Source: Candidatus Saccharicenans sp. (lineage in GTDB: Bacteria; Acidobacteriota; Aminicenantia; Aminicenantales; Saccharicenantaceae). Taken from it: 64,000 nt of DNA. Shown in pieces: positions 48,711 to 57,629 of the stretch (positions within the stretch are counted from its first letter, which is position 1; the number at the start of each line of letters is the position of its first letter). Location: contig JASEIU010000006.1 in NCBI GenBank assembly GCA_030017715.1, forward strand, positions 45,495 to 109,494, in the 5' to 3' direction. The notes beneath the pieces are model-generated. The model was not told the origin of the DNA, did no database searches, and saw only the letters and a list, made by a program, of their open reading frames with translations. A program made the position numbers and the translations under genes.

Positions 48711-49235
48711 TTAACCTTCGGGGTCAACCAGGGCAATCTGGCCGTCTTTTTTCCGGAAAACGACCGCCCAGCTCTGGCCGCTTTCTTTTCTGAACAGGAA
48801 GACCTCTTTCTTCCCTTCTTCCAGCAGCTGCAGTGCTTCCTGGATGCTGATCGGTTTATCCGAAAAATAAGGAAGGCGCAGAAGGCGCTGAGCCGGCTCG
48901 ACCGCCTCCAGCCCGGCCAGCGATTCTTCCCGGCCGGCCGCTCGTCGCCTTTTCTGGATCATTTTTCTTCTTTCCTTGACGACCTTTTTCTCCAGGCTGT
49001 CAAAGGCCTGGTTCAGAGAATTAAAAACATCATTGGTTTCCTCGGAGATGACAAAATCTTCACCCCGTCGCTTGACCTGCAGGTCCACTTTTTTTCGGTT
49101 GCGCTGTTCGCTCAGGATAATATCTATCTGGATAACGTCTCGCAAAATTTTCTCCATTCTGGTCAGTCTCTGCTGGCAGTAATCCTTGATTTCTTCCGTC
49201 AGCTCGGTGCGCCGTCCGGTGAAATTGACGATCAT
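48711..49235 (-). CDS. hpf: Ribosome hibernation promoting factor, long form
   Basis: 174 residues: N-terminal YfiA/HPF fold (residues 1-95, FTGRRTELTEEIKDYCQQRL), a linker, and a C-terminal dimerisation domain (residues 115-172, RLPYFSDKPISIQEALQLLE). The long form pairs two 70S ribosomes into 100S. It overlaps rpoN (ATGA) and follows GGAGG, the classic rpoN-hpf-ptsN order. Confidence 0.96.
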   Translation of the reverse strand: MIVNFTGRRTELTEEIKDYCQQRLTRMEKILRDVIQIDIILSEQRNRKKVDLQVKRRGEDFVISEETNDVFNSLNQAFDSLEKKVVKERRKMIQKRRRAAGREESLAGLEAVEPAQRLLRLPYFSDKPISIQEALQLLEEGKKEVFLFRKESGQSWAVVFRKKDGQIALVDPEG

Positions 49236-50683
49236 GTTGCTTCCTCCATAATAAATTTCTTTTTCCTGATATGAGAAGGCGGGATGTCAAGCTGACCCCG
49301 GTATTTAGCCACGGTCCTCCGGGCGATCTGAATATTCTCTCTGGATAATATATCAACTATTTCATCGTCGCTCAAGGGGCTGTTGCGATCCTCATTCTCG
49401 ACGAGTTTTTTGATCCGCTCTTTAATGCGGAGCGAGGACACTTCCTCTCCATAGGTGCCGCTGAGCGATTTGTGGAAAAAGAATTTCAGGGGGTAAAGGC
49501 CCAGCGGAGTCATCATGTATTTATTGGCCACCACCCGTCCGATGGTCGACTCGTGCAGCCCGAGTTCCCGGGCTACCTCCAGCAGGGTCATAGGCTTGAT
49601 GTGATCCAGCCCCTGTTCCAGAAAATCCTTCTGCCGGTCGACTATGTACCTGGCCACCCGGTAAATCGTCCGGTTTCGCTGGTCCAGGCTGCGGATAAAC
49701 CACAGGGCCCTTTTCATCTTATCCTTGAGAAACCGGGTGGTTTCCCGGTCTTCCTTGAGACCGGCCTCGATGAGCCGCCGGTAATACTGATTGAGTCGCA
49801 GTCTGGGCAGCCCCTCCTCGTTCAGGTAAACTTTCCATTCTTCCTCTTCTTTGACCACGTAGATGTCCGGTATTACGTAGAGGTCGCGTTCTTCGCTGTA
49901 TTTAAGTCCGGGGGTCGGGTCCAGGTTCTTTATCAGGTCGAGGTGAAGTTTCAGCTCCGGCAGGCTGAGGTTAAGCTGCCGCGCCAGTTCCTGGTGATCG
50001 GATTTCTGCAGATAAGGAAGATAATCGCTGATAATCTTTCTGGCCACCTCATCCTGCAGGTTGAGCGAATCCATCTGGGCCAGCAGGGCTTCGTTCAGGA
50101 CCAGGCTGCCGCAGCCCGGCGGGTCGAACATCTTGATTTTATCCCGGACGGCTTCTACCTTTTCCAGTGGTTTTTGCAGCCTCTCGGCGATTTCTTCCGG
50201 GCTGATCGTCAGGTAACCGTCGTCGTTAAGGTTGCCGATGATGAATTCGGCAATTTCCAGCTCGTCCGCTTCAAAAAAAGTCATCCCGGCCTGCCAGCTC
50301 AGGTGGTCCCAGAGCGATGGCCTCCGTGAAACCAGGTTTTCAAATGGCGTCCTGTCCTGTTCGCCGGGTCCGGAATAGGGAATTTCCTCGTCAAAATAAT
50401 CCTGAAATCCGGCCGCAAAGATGATCTCGTCAAATTCATCCGGAGCCCGCTCGGCCGGCTCCAGATCCTCTTCGGTTTTAATTTCTTCCCCGGTCGAAAC
50501 AGCGGCTTCGGTTTCCGGCAGTGCTTCCTCCTCGGTTTCCAGAAGCGGGTTTTCTTCCAGCTCCTGGTTGATTACCTCTTCCAGTTCCAGGTTGGTCAGC
50601 TGGAGCAGACGGATAGCCTGCTGGAGAGCAGGAGCCATCACCAGCTTCTGCACCTGTTTCTGGTCAAGTTTCTGTTTCATCAT
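49232..50683 (-). CDS. rpoN: RNA polymerase sigma-54 factor
   Basis: 483 residues. The Gln-rich activator region (residues 1-50, QKLVMAPALQQAIRLLQL), an acidic region II, the core-binding region, the helix-turn-helix and the RpoN box ARRTVAKYR near residue 460 are all present. It needs bacterial enhancer-binding ATPases, none of which is in the window. It has no clear ribosome-binding site. Confidence 0.97.
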   Translation of the reverse strand: MMKQKLDQKQVQKLVMAPALQQAIRLLQLTNLELEEVINQELEENPLLETEEEALPETEAAVSTGEEIKTEEDLEPAERAPDEFDEIIFAAGFQDYFDEEIPYSGPGEQDRTPFENLVSRRPSLWDHLSWQAGMTFFEADELEIAEFIIGNLNDDGYLTISPEEIAERLQKPLEKVEAVRDKIKMFDPPGCGSLVLNEALLAQMDSLNLQDEVARKIISDYLPYLQKSDHQELARQLNLSLPELKLHLDLIKNLDPTPGLKYSEERDLYVIPDIYVVKEEEEWKVYLNEEGLPRLRLNQYYRRLIEAGLKEDRETTRFLKDKMKRALWFIRSLDQRNRTIYRVARYIVDRQKDFLEQGLDHIKPMTLLEVARELGLHESTIGRVVANKYMMTPLGLYPLKFFFHKSLSGTYGEEVSSLRIKERIKKLVENEDRNSPLSDDEIVDILSRENIQIARRTVAKYRGQLDIPPSHIRKKKFIMEEAT

Positions 50684-50694
50684 GGCCGCATAAA

Positions 50695-51423
50695 TTATAG
50701 ACGGAAATCGGGGCCGAGGTATATCTCGCGCACCTCTTTTTTCTCCAGAACCTCGGCCGGCCTTCCTTCAGAAATAATTTTACCACCATTCATTATGTAA
50801 ATTCTATCCAGCAGGCTCAGAGCCTCCCTGAGCCTGTGGTCGGTCAACAACAGGCCGATTCCCGCCTCTTTAAGTTGGCGGATAATAGCCTGAAGGTCGG
50901 CCACGGCCAGGGGATCAAGTTCGCTGAAGGGCTCGTCCAGCAATAAAAAGCCCGGCTGACGAGCCATGGCCCGGGCTATTTCCAGCTTGCGGCGCTCGCC
51001 TCCCGACAGGCGGTCGGCCCGGATTCCGGCCAGGGCGGTCAGGCCGAAATCCTCCAGCAGGCCGGCGATTGTTTCTTTAAGCTCACCCGCGGACCCGGCC
51101 CCTTGCCGCTGCTCAAGCACCAGCCTCAGGTTTTGCTCGACACTCAAGCCGCGGAAAACCGAGGGTTCCTGGGGCAGAAATCCCAGTCCTTTTCTGGCTC
51201 TCAGATAGGCGGGAAGAAAAGTCAGCTCCTCGTCATCCAGCCAGATTTGGCCGCTGTCGGCTGCCAGCAGACCGATAATTATGGAAAAAGCGGTGGTTTT
51301 GCCGGCCCCGTTGGGACCGAGAAGCCCGACGACTTCGGCCGACCTGATTTCAAGGCTGAGGCGATCTACGACCGATCGCTGACCATACCGCTTGTTCAGA
51401 TTGACGGCTTTCAGTAATCTCAT
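50695..51423 (-). CDS. lptB: LPS export ABC transporter ATP-binding protein
   Basis: 242 residues. Walker A GPNGAGKT, Q-loop FLPQEPSVFRGLSVEQNL, signature LSGGERRKLEIARAM, Walker B FLLLDEPFSELDP, His switch LTDHR. It powers LPS extraction from the inner membrane with LptF/LptG, which are not in the window. Coupled to the lptC/A gene (ATGA). Confidence 0.96.
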   Translation of the reverse strand: MRLLKAVNLNKRYGQRSVVDRLSLEIRSAEVVGLLGPNGAGKTTAFSIIIGLLAADSGQIWLDDEELTFLPAYLRARKGLGFLPQEPSVFRGLSVEQNLRLVLEQRQGAGSAGELKETIAGLLEDFGLTALAGIRADRLSGGERRKLEIARAMARQPGFLLLDEPFSELDPLAVADLQAIIRQLKEAGIGLLLTDHRLREALSLLDRIYIMNGGKIISEGRPAEVLEKKEVREIYLGPDFRL

Positions 51424-53231
51424 TTTCCCCTGACAAGGATGGTCAACGACCTCTCTCTCTTCTGGTTCTCAAGGCGGATTCTATCATTCGCCAGGTGCAA
51501 AGTCAATTTATCAGCCTCCAGCCTTTCGCCGCCGGCAGTCAGGAGCCGGGGAGACCCGCACAGGACAAGGTTTTCTTCCGTCAGGTCAAAGTCAAGCTGC
51601 CTCCCCGAAGCTCGATAGCCCTTCCAGGAGAAAGCAACCCGGTTCAGGCCCTGGCATCGTGATAACCGCCCGGCAGCCTGGCTTGAGAAAACCAGAATAA
51701 GCTCGTCGGCCTCAAGGTTTAACCGTCCGAGGATCATCTCAACTTTCCCGGCAAGAACCGCCTGATTTTCTTCCGGCCGGATATTGGCCCGTTCGGCTCT
51801 GAGCTCCAGAGTTTCCCTTCGGCCGTCGGCTCGTTCTGTTAACCAGCTGGCCTTCTTCAACTTTTCCATAAGAACCCGACCGCTTTCTCCTTCCAGGCTG
51901 ACCTTTTCGGCCTGGAAAAATTCTTCAGCCTGCCAGATCCTGACCGAACCGTTCAGGTCAAAAAAATCTGCCCTTCCCTCCAGCCCGGCGCCCGAAAGAT
52001 AGACCGGTTTTCCCCCTTCAAAAAAAAGCGGCGTCCGCTTAAAAAAGGCGGGATGAATTTCCAGGTTAAAGGTCGCAGCCGACCAGCTTCTGTCCTTAAG
52101 TCTGAATTCAAGCCGGTCGGACTCCAGAGAAAATTGACGCTGGTCGGCTTCAGCCTGGTCGCTCAACCGGAGCAGACCCGAACTCAGGTCATAATCCGCC
52201 TTCCGGCCGCCCAATCGGAATTCTTCTCCGGCTGAATCCTTGAGCCTCAGCCTAAAACGGGCAGCTCTCAGAAGGCGGGCAGTCCGGCTTCCGTCCGCCA
52301 GAAGCTCAAGTTCTTCTCCGTCGCCGCTGAACCGCCAGTCATCACCCGCGCCCTCCATCTTAAAGGCTCTCGCTGTCCGCAGGGTCGAACCCTTTCGGTC
52401 AACCTGGAAAAACATCCGGTCGGATAACAGGTCAATTTCATTAAATAGGGATTCTCCGGCCCGGAATTCATACCCGGCCCGGGCTCCGTCTTCCAGGTCG
52501 ATAGAATCCAGAGAAGAGCCTTTTTCTCGCAGCCGGAGGACGGCTCTGCCGGCGGCCAGAAACATCGGCCCGGCAGTCAGTTTGAAATTTTGGGCGGAAA
52601 TGATCAGGCCGTCGGGCTCGATAATTAGATGCCGGCCCGAGATTGAAAGCCTCTCTCCCGCCGATCTGATTTCTCCGCTGACATTCTCTCCCAATTCGAC
52701 CCTTCCGGATCGACTCCAGTAGACCAGGCGCCCGGCTCTTAGAACCAAATTGTCTTTCTCCAGCCTGACCGGACCGGCCCTGACCACCTTCTCCTTCAGG
52801 TCGTATTCAAACTCCCCGGCCTCAGCCCGCAAACCGGAAGAGAATAAGCTAACTTCGCCTTCCGCCCTGGCCAGTTTCTTCTCCGGGTCGAGCACCATCC
52901 TGTCAGCCCGAAGGCTCAATTCTCGGCCGGTTTCCCGGTCGGTGATTTCGACCCGGCCTTCCAGATACTGTCTTCCGGCCCGGTCAACGGAGAAATGCTC
53001 GGCTTTCAGGCTGAGCCGCATTTTTTCCCCGGCAAAATCCAGCGCCTGAAATTTTTCATGATAGGTCCCGGCGGCCGGGGGGCTGCTGTCAGCGGTTTCC
53101 GGCCCGCGGCTTCGGTTTCTCAAGTTATAGACTATAGAGCCAGTTATGACGATAACCGCCAGAAAGAGCAGCCCCAGGGCAGCCCCTCCCAGAGCAGAGG
53201 GCAGCCCCCTATGTTTATTTTTCGCTGGCAT
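51420..53231 (-). CDS. Large LptC/LptA-type LPS transport protein
   Basis: 603 residues. An N-terminal membrane anchor (residues 13-36) and an LptC-like start (KFQALDFAGEKMRLSLKAEHF) are followed by many OstA-like strand repeats: ADRMVLDPEKKLARAEGEV, LVLRAGRLVYWSRSGRVELG, LESDRLEFRLKDRSWSA and LEADELILVFSSQAAGRLSR. LptC (191 aa) and LptA (185 aa) are separate in E. coli; here one chain holds the fold of both plus extra repeats and could form a preassembled periplasmic bridge. The position between recJ and lptB matches lptC-lptA. Exact repeat count is not settled. Confidence 0.85.
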   Translation of the reverse strand: MPAKNKHRGLPSALGGAALGLLFLAVIVITGSIVYNLRNRSRGPETADSSPPAAGTYHEKFQALDFAGEKMRLSLKAEHFSVDRAGRQYLEGRVEITDRETGRELSLRADRMVLDPEKKLARAEGEVSLFSSGLRAEAGEFEYDLKEKVVRAGPVRLEKDNLVLRAGRLVYWSRSGRVELGENVSGEIRSAGERLSISGRHLIIEPDGLIISAQNFKLTAGPMFLAAGRAVLRLREKGSSLDSIDLEDGARAGYEFRAGESLFNEIDLLSDRMFFQVDRKGSTLRTARAFKMEGAGDDWRFSGDGEELELLADGSRTARLLRAARFRLRLKDSAGEEFRLGGRKADYDLSSGLLRLSDQAEADQRQFSLESDRLEFRLKDRSWSAATFNLEIHPAFFKRTPLFFEGGKPVYLSGAGLEGRADFFDLNGSVRIWQAEEFFQAEKVSLEGESGRVLMEKLKKASWLTERADGRRETLELRAERANIRPEENQAVLAGKVEMILGRLNLEADELILVFSSQAAGRLSRCQGLNRVAFSWKGYRASGRQLDFDLTEENLVLCGSPRLLTAGGERLEADKLTLHLANDRIRLENQKRERSLTILVRGK

Positions 53232-54934
53232 CAGGCCTGATGAGCTCTGAGGTCTTCCAGAGCCAGGATGATCTGCCTTTTCCCCCGGTAATCTGAAAAT
53301 TGCAGGGAGTAGGCCAGGTCAACACAGCTTCCGCGGCGGAGGTTCGGCCAGCACCTGGCCTTATCCCAGGCGATAACCTCAAATACCCGGCCGGATTGCC
53401 GGGCCCAGAACTTAAGGTGCCGGTTTTGAACCACGGATGGCTGACCAAGAATGTCAGCCTCTTCGGCTATGAATACCGGTCGCGGGTTGCCGACCCCGAA
53501 GGGCAGGAGCTTTGAATAAAATTCCAGGAAAGACGGACTGAGAGAAGAGAAATTCAGCCGGCAATCGATTCGCAATTTTCTTTCCAGCAGTTCATCAGTG
53601 ATCCTGGCCCGGGCCAGGCTGTTTATTCGCTCCTTAAATTCCGGCAAGCGGTCATAACTGAGGGTGCAGCCCACGGCCTGCTTATGGCCGCCGAAATTCT
53701 GGCACAGGTCAGAACACTCGTTAACCAGGTCGATCAAAGACAGCTCGGGAATGCTGCGGCCTGACCCGAAGGCCTGGCCGTTTTCATAGGCAAAGAGAAT
53801 TACCGGGCGGTAAAAAATTTCCTTCACCCGTGAAGCTACGATGCCGATAACACCGCGGTGCCATTTTTCGCTGCCCAGCACCAGCAGCCGGTATTTCTGA
53901 TGAAGCTGCCGGGTCTCTATTTTCTCCACCGTTTCTTTAAGAATTTTCTCCTCGATCCTCTGTCGGGCCGAATTGAGCTCGTTCAATTTCTTCACCAGAG
54001 AGTTGCATTCTTCCAGCGATTCGGAGAAAAAGAGCTGCAGGGCAATTTCGGTCATTCCCAGCCTTCCGGCGGCATTTATCCGCGGTCCCAGCCGGAAGCC
54101 GAGGTCCACTTCGTTCAGCTTGCGGTTGTTAAGTCCAGAGCCATCGAGCAGGCTTCTGAGCCCGGGAGTCCGGGCTTCCTTCAATCTTTTCAGGCCCTCC
54201 CGGACCAGGATGCGGTTTTCACCCTTAAGCTCGGAAACGTCGGCCACGGTGCCGATGCTGACCAGTTTTAAGAAATGGCTCAGGTCCTGGTTAATTCCGA
54301 GGCGCAAGAAAAGGGCCTGAATCAGTTTGAAGACCACGCCCACCCCGGCCAGATTCCGGTCGGGATAGCCCGAGCTTTCGAGCACCGGGTTCAGGATGGC
54401 TACGGCCCCGGGCAGCCTCTCGCCCGGATGATGATGGTCGGTTATTATTACTTCCAGCCCGCTGGCCCTGGCTTCGCGGACAAAATCCTCGGCCTTGATG
54501 CCGCAGTCGACGCTGATCAGCAGGTCAGCCTTCATCTGAAGAATATTCTCCAGATGGTGCAGCTTGAGGCCGTAGCCGTCTTTCATTCTCTCCGGGATGA
54601 AATATTCAACCTGCCCACCCAGCAGGCCGAGGGCTTTAACCATCATCACCACCGACAGGATACCGTCGACATCATAGTCGCCGAAAATTACTATCTTTTC
54701 CTTTTTGTCTATGGCCCGGAGGATTCTTTCTACCGCCTCCTTCATACCGTTCATCAGAAACGGGTCGTGCAGTTCGTTCAAACCTCCGTACAGGAAAAAG
54801 GCCGCCTCGGAAGCCGAGCGCAGACCACGGTTAACCAGGATGGTGGCGATTTCGTGAGGCAGGTTTAACTCCTGGGCCAGAATCCAGGCCTCGGGGTCGG
54901 GTGGCGCCACCTGCCATCTGTAACGAGCCTCCAT
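53231..54934 (-). CDS. recJ: Single-stranded-DNA-specific exonuclease RecJ
   Basis: 567 residues from ATG 54934. DHH phosphoesterase motifs: FGDYDVDG (residues 85-91), VDCGIKA, DHHHPGE (166-172), GTVADVSEL, and the DHHA1 region FGGHKQAVGCTL; a C-terminal OB-like part follows. It degrades ssDNA 5'-3' in repair. TTAAAT lies 8 nt before the ATG, no ribosome-binding site. It overlaps the lptC/A start (ATGA) and heads the eleven-gene run. Confidence 0.95.
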   Translation of the reverse strand: MEARYRWQVAPPDPEAWILAQELNLPHEIATILVNRGLRSASEAAFFLYGGLNELHDPFLMNGMKEAVERILRAIDKKEKIVIFGDYDVDGILSVVMMVKALGLLGGQVEYFIPERMKDGYGLKLHHLENILQMKADLLISVDCGIKAEDFVREARASGLEVIITDHHHPGERLPGAVAILNPVLESSGYPDRNLAGVGVVFKLIQALFLRLGINQDLSHFLKLVSIGTVADVSELKGENRILVREGLKRLKEARTPGLRSLLDGSGLNNRKLNEVDLGFRLGPRINAAGRLGMTEIALQLFFSESLEECNSLVKKLNELNSARQRIEEKILKETVEKIETRQLHQKYRLLVLGSEKWHRGVIGIVASRVKEIFYRPVILFAYENGQAFGSGRSIPELSLIDLVNECSDLCQNFGGHKQAVGCTLSYDRLPEFKERINSLARARITDELLERKLRIDCRLNFSSLSPSFLEFYSKLLPFGVGNPRPVFIAEEADILGQPSVVQNRHLKFWARQSGRVFEVIAWDKARCWPNLRRGSCVDLAYSLQFSDYRGKRQIILALEDLRAHQA

Positions 54935-54942
54935 GTTTTTCA

Positions 54943-54970
54943 ATTTAACACAAGACAACAGCTTCCACAA
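54943..54970 (-). promoter_or_regulatory. Putative promoter of the recJ...ptsI run
   Basis: On the minus strand TTGTGG, 16-nt spacer and TTAAAT, which ends 8 nt before the recJ ATG. A weak match, back to back with the strong ftsY promoter. Confidence 0.35.
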
Positions 54971-54993
54971 CCGACAGCGGCCGCGGCGGCCGT

Positions 54994-55022
54994 TTGACAC
55001 GGCCGGCAGTCAAAAATATAAT
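54994..55022 (+). promoter_or_regulatory. Perfect consensus sigma-70 promoter of ftsY
   Basis: TTGACA (54994-54999), exactly 17 nt, TATAAT (55017-55022). The GTG start of ftsY is only 9 nt further on, so transcription should begin about 2-3 nt before the start codon. Confidence 0.8.
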
Positions 55023-55031
55023 TCAAAAGCC

Positions 55032-55916
55032 GTGTTTGATAAATTAAAGCAGAAGCTCAGCCAGACCCGGGAATTCTTCAGCCGCATCGAACAGCTATTC
55101 CAGAGCAATAAGCCCCAGCCTGAACTCCTGGAAGAACTCTATGAGCTGCTGATTCTGGCCGATGTCGGGGTGGCCACCTCCGACCGCATAATATCCGGTC
55201 TCAGGGAGCGAGTCAGAAAAACCGGTTCGGCCGACCTTAAGGCTTTGCTCAAACAGGAATTGATTGCCATGCTTTCCAACCGGCCGGCAACCGCCAGCGA
55301 TGCCTGGCCGGCGGTCTGGATGCTGGTCGGAGTTAACGGCGGCGGCAAGACTACTTCAGCTGCCAAGCTGGCTTATCGCTATCAGGCCCTGGGCAAAAAG
55401 GTGATGCTGGCCGCGGCCGATACCTTTCGGGCGGCCGCCCAGGAGCAACTTCAGCTCTGGGGCCGGAGACTTAACCTGCCGGTGGTTCAGGGCCAGAGCG
55501 GAGCCGACCCGGCCTCTGTCGTTTATGATGCCATTCAATCCTTTAAGGCCCGGAATTTCGACCTGCTGCTGGTTGATACCGCCGGGCGTCTGCATACCTA
55601 CGGCAACCTGATGGCCGAACTGGAAAAAATCAAAAAGGTCATAAGTCGCGAACTGCCCGGAGCCCCCCAGGAAATTTTGCTGGTTCTGGACTCAACCATC
55701 GGCCAGAACGCTATCGTTCAGGCCCGGGAGTTCAACCGCTTTTCCGGAATAACCGGAATCTTTCTGACCAAGCTCGACGGGACCGCCCGGGGAGGTAGCG
55801 TGCTGGCCGTGGCCGAGGAGCTGCATCTCCCGGTAAAATTTATGGGCATCGGGGAAAGCGAGTCCGACCTGCTGGAGTTTTCCCCGGAATCATTCGTTGA
55901 GGCCTTGCTGTCGTGA
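55032..55916 (+). CDS. ftsY: Signal recognition particle receptor FtsY
   Basis: 294 residues from GTG 55032; the frame extends further upstream, but that part is the promoter. The NG domain covers the whole protein: N part (residues 1-85), G1 GVNGGGKTT, G2 DTFRAAAQEQL, G3 DTAGR, G4 TKLDG, closing GIGES. The long acidic A domain of E. coli FtsY is absent. It docks ribosome-SRP complexes at the membrane. Followed by ribD with a GTGA overlap. Confidence 0.96.
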   Translation: MFDKLKQKLSQTREFFSRIEQLFQSNKPQPELLEELYELLILADVGVATSDRIISGLRERVRKTGSADLKALLKQELIAMLSNRPATASDAWPAVWMLVGVNGGGKTTSAAKLAYRYQALGKKVMLAAADTFRAAAQEQLQLWGRRLNLPVVQGQSGADPASVVYDAIQSFKARNFDLLLVDTAGRLHTYGNLMAELEKIKKVISRELPGAPQEILLVLDSTIGQNAIVQAREFNRFSGITGIFLTKLDGTARGGSVLAVAEELHLPVKFMGIGESESDLLEFSPESFVEALLS

Positions 55917-57016
55917 GCCGCCTGACCGAAGACCTGGAATTTATGGAGATGGCCTATTCCCTGGCTGAAAAGGCCCGGGGCAGAACCAGCCCCAATCCCT
56001 GCGTCGGAGCGGTCGTGGTGAAAGCCGGACGGATAGTCGGCTGGGGTTATCACCAGGAAGCCGGACAACCGCACGCCGAAATCGTGGCCCTGGAAAGGGC
56101 CGGCCTGAGGTCCAGGGGAGCGACGCTTTACCTGACGCTCGAACCCTGCGTGCACTGGGGCCGCACCCCGCCCTGCGTCGACCGCCTGCTGACGGCCGGT
56201 TTGAGTCGGGTGGTGGTTTCTTCTTACGACCCTAACCCGCAGGTTAACAAAAAAGGCGTGGCCCGTCTGCACCGGGCTGGAATTAAAGTCGAAACCGGGT
56301 TGCTGGGCCACCTGAATTTGAAGCTTAATGAAGCCTACATAAAATACATCGCCAGCCGCATCCCTTTCGTCACGCTCAAAGCAGCTCTCAGCCTCGATGG
56401 CAAGATGGCCGCAGCTTCCGGCGATTCCAGGTGGATTTCAGGCCCCGAGTCCAGGTACTTTGCCCAGAACCTGAGGGCCGAACATGATGCCATTCTGGTG
56501 GGCATCAACACGATTCTGAAAGACGACCCGGAACTGACCCTCCGGCTGGAAGAAACCGCCGGGAAAAAATGGCACCGGGCGGTTTTAGACACTTATTTGC
56601 AGCTGCCGACCGAGGCCAGGCTGCTTAAAAAGTCAGCAGGCGGGCGAGTGATCATTTTTACCGGAAAAGAGAGTCCGGAGGGCAGGGCGGCCCGACTGAG
56701 GCAAAAAGGCGCAGAAATCATCCGGGTGCCGGCGGCCGGGGGGAAACTTGATTTAAGGGCGGTTCTCAAAGAACTCGGCCGCCGGGAAATAGCCTCGGTC
56801 CTGGTCGAAGGCGGAGCCGGGGTTCTGACTTCTTTTATCCAGCAGAGACTGGCTGACAAAGTTTATTTCTTCCTGGCGCCCAGGTTCATCGGCGGGGAAA
56901 AGTCGCCGACTCCTTTCGAGGGCCGGGGAATGGAAACGGTGGCCGGCTCCCTGGAATTAAAAAAGCTGCGGCATTTTAGCCTGAGAAACGATATAATCGT
57001 GGAAGGATACTTTTGA
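55913..57016 (+). CDS. ribD: Bifunctional riboflavin deaminase/reductase
   Basis: 367 residues. Deaminase domain with zinc site HAE (54-56) and C79/C88 (EPCVHWGRTPPC). Reductase domain (residues 150-367) with TLKAALSLDGKMAAASGDSR (start TLKAALSLDG) and LVEGGAGVL. It carries out the second and third steps from GTP to riboflavin. GTG start inside the ftsY stop. Confidence 0.96.
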   Translation: MSRLTEDLEFMEMAYSLAEKARGRTSPNPCVGAVVVKAGRIVGWGYHQEAGQPHAEIVALERAGLRSRGATLYLTLEPCVHWGRTPPCVDRLLTAGLSRVVVSSYDPNPQVNKKGVARLHRAGIKVETGLLGHLNLKLNEAYIKYIASRIPFVTLKAALSLDGKMAAASGDSRWISGPESRYFAQNLRAEHDAILVGINTILKDDPELTLRLEETAGKKWHRAVLDTYLQLPTEARLLKKSAGGRVIIFTGKESPEGRAARLRQKGAEIIRVPAAGGKLDLRAVLKELGRREIASVLVEGGAGVLTSFIQQRLADKVYFFLAPRFIGGEKSPTPFEGRGMETVAGSLELKKLRHFSLRNDIIVEGYF

Positions 57017-57603
57017 TGTTTACCGGACTGATTTCCCATCGGGGCCGCTGCCGCGAATACCGCAACAACCGGGCTGAACTGGTGATTGAAGTGCCGCCCG
57101 AGCTCGGCCACCGCCTGGAAAGGGGCCAGAGTCTGGCCGTGGATGGAGTCTGTCTGACTGTAGCCGCAATAGAACAGAATCGGCTGACTTTCAATCTGTC
57201 GAAGGAAACTCTGGAAGGGACCACTCTGGGCCGGTTGCGTCCCGGACAGGAATTGAACCTTGAACTGCCGGTTACCCCGGAAACCCTGCTGGGCGGCCAC
57301 CTGGTGACCGGTCACGTGGACGGGCTGGGGCAGGTTCTTGAAGTCAAACCTCGCCGTCCGGGGAAGCGACTCAAGGTCAGAATCAATAAAGAATTGAGAA
57401 AGTTCCTGGTTCCCAAGGGTTCGGTGGCCGTCAACGGGGTCAGCCTGACGGTGGCGGCGCTGGGAGCCGCTTATTTTGAGGTGGAACTTATCCCGGCCAC
57501 TCTCCAGGAAACCAACCTTGACCGGCTCCGGCCCGGAGACCGGGTCAACCTCGAATGTGACATTATCGGCAAATACGTGTATAATTTCACCTCTGGAAAA
57601 TAG
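57016..57603 (+). CDS. ribE: Riboflavin synthase alpha chain
   Basis: 195 residues, two similar lumazine-binding repeats: MFTGLISHRGRC...GVCLTVAAIE and GHLVTGHVDG...GVSLTVAALG. It dismutates two 6,7-dimethyl-8-ribityllumazine to riboflavin. ATG overlaps the ribD stop (TGATG). Confidence 0.96.
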   Translation: MFTGLISHRGRCREYRNNRAELVIEVPPELGHRLERGQSLAVDGVCLTVAAIEQNRLTFNLSKETLEGTTLGRLRPGQELNLELPVTPETLLGGHLVTGHVDGLGQVLEVKPRRPGKRLKVRINKELRKFLVPKGSVAVNGVSLTVAALGAAYFEVELIPATLQETNLDRLRPGDRVNLECDIIGKYVYNFTSGK

Positions 57604-57629
57604 ATACTGACCCTTAGATCTGCAGAAAA

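Noticed and set aside
50684-50700. TATAAT before rpoN as an internal leaderless promoter
   Set aside because: The word is formed by the lptB stop codon, and no -35-like sequence stands at the right distance.
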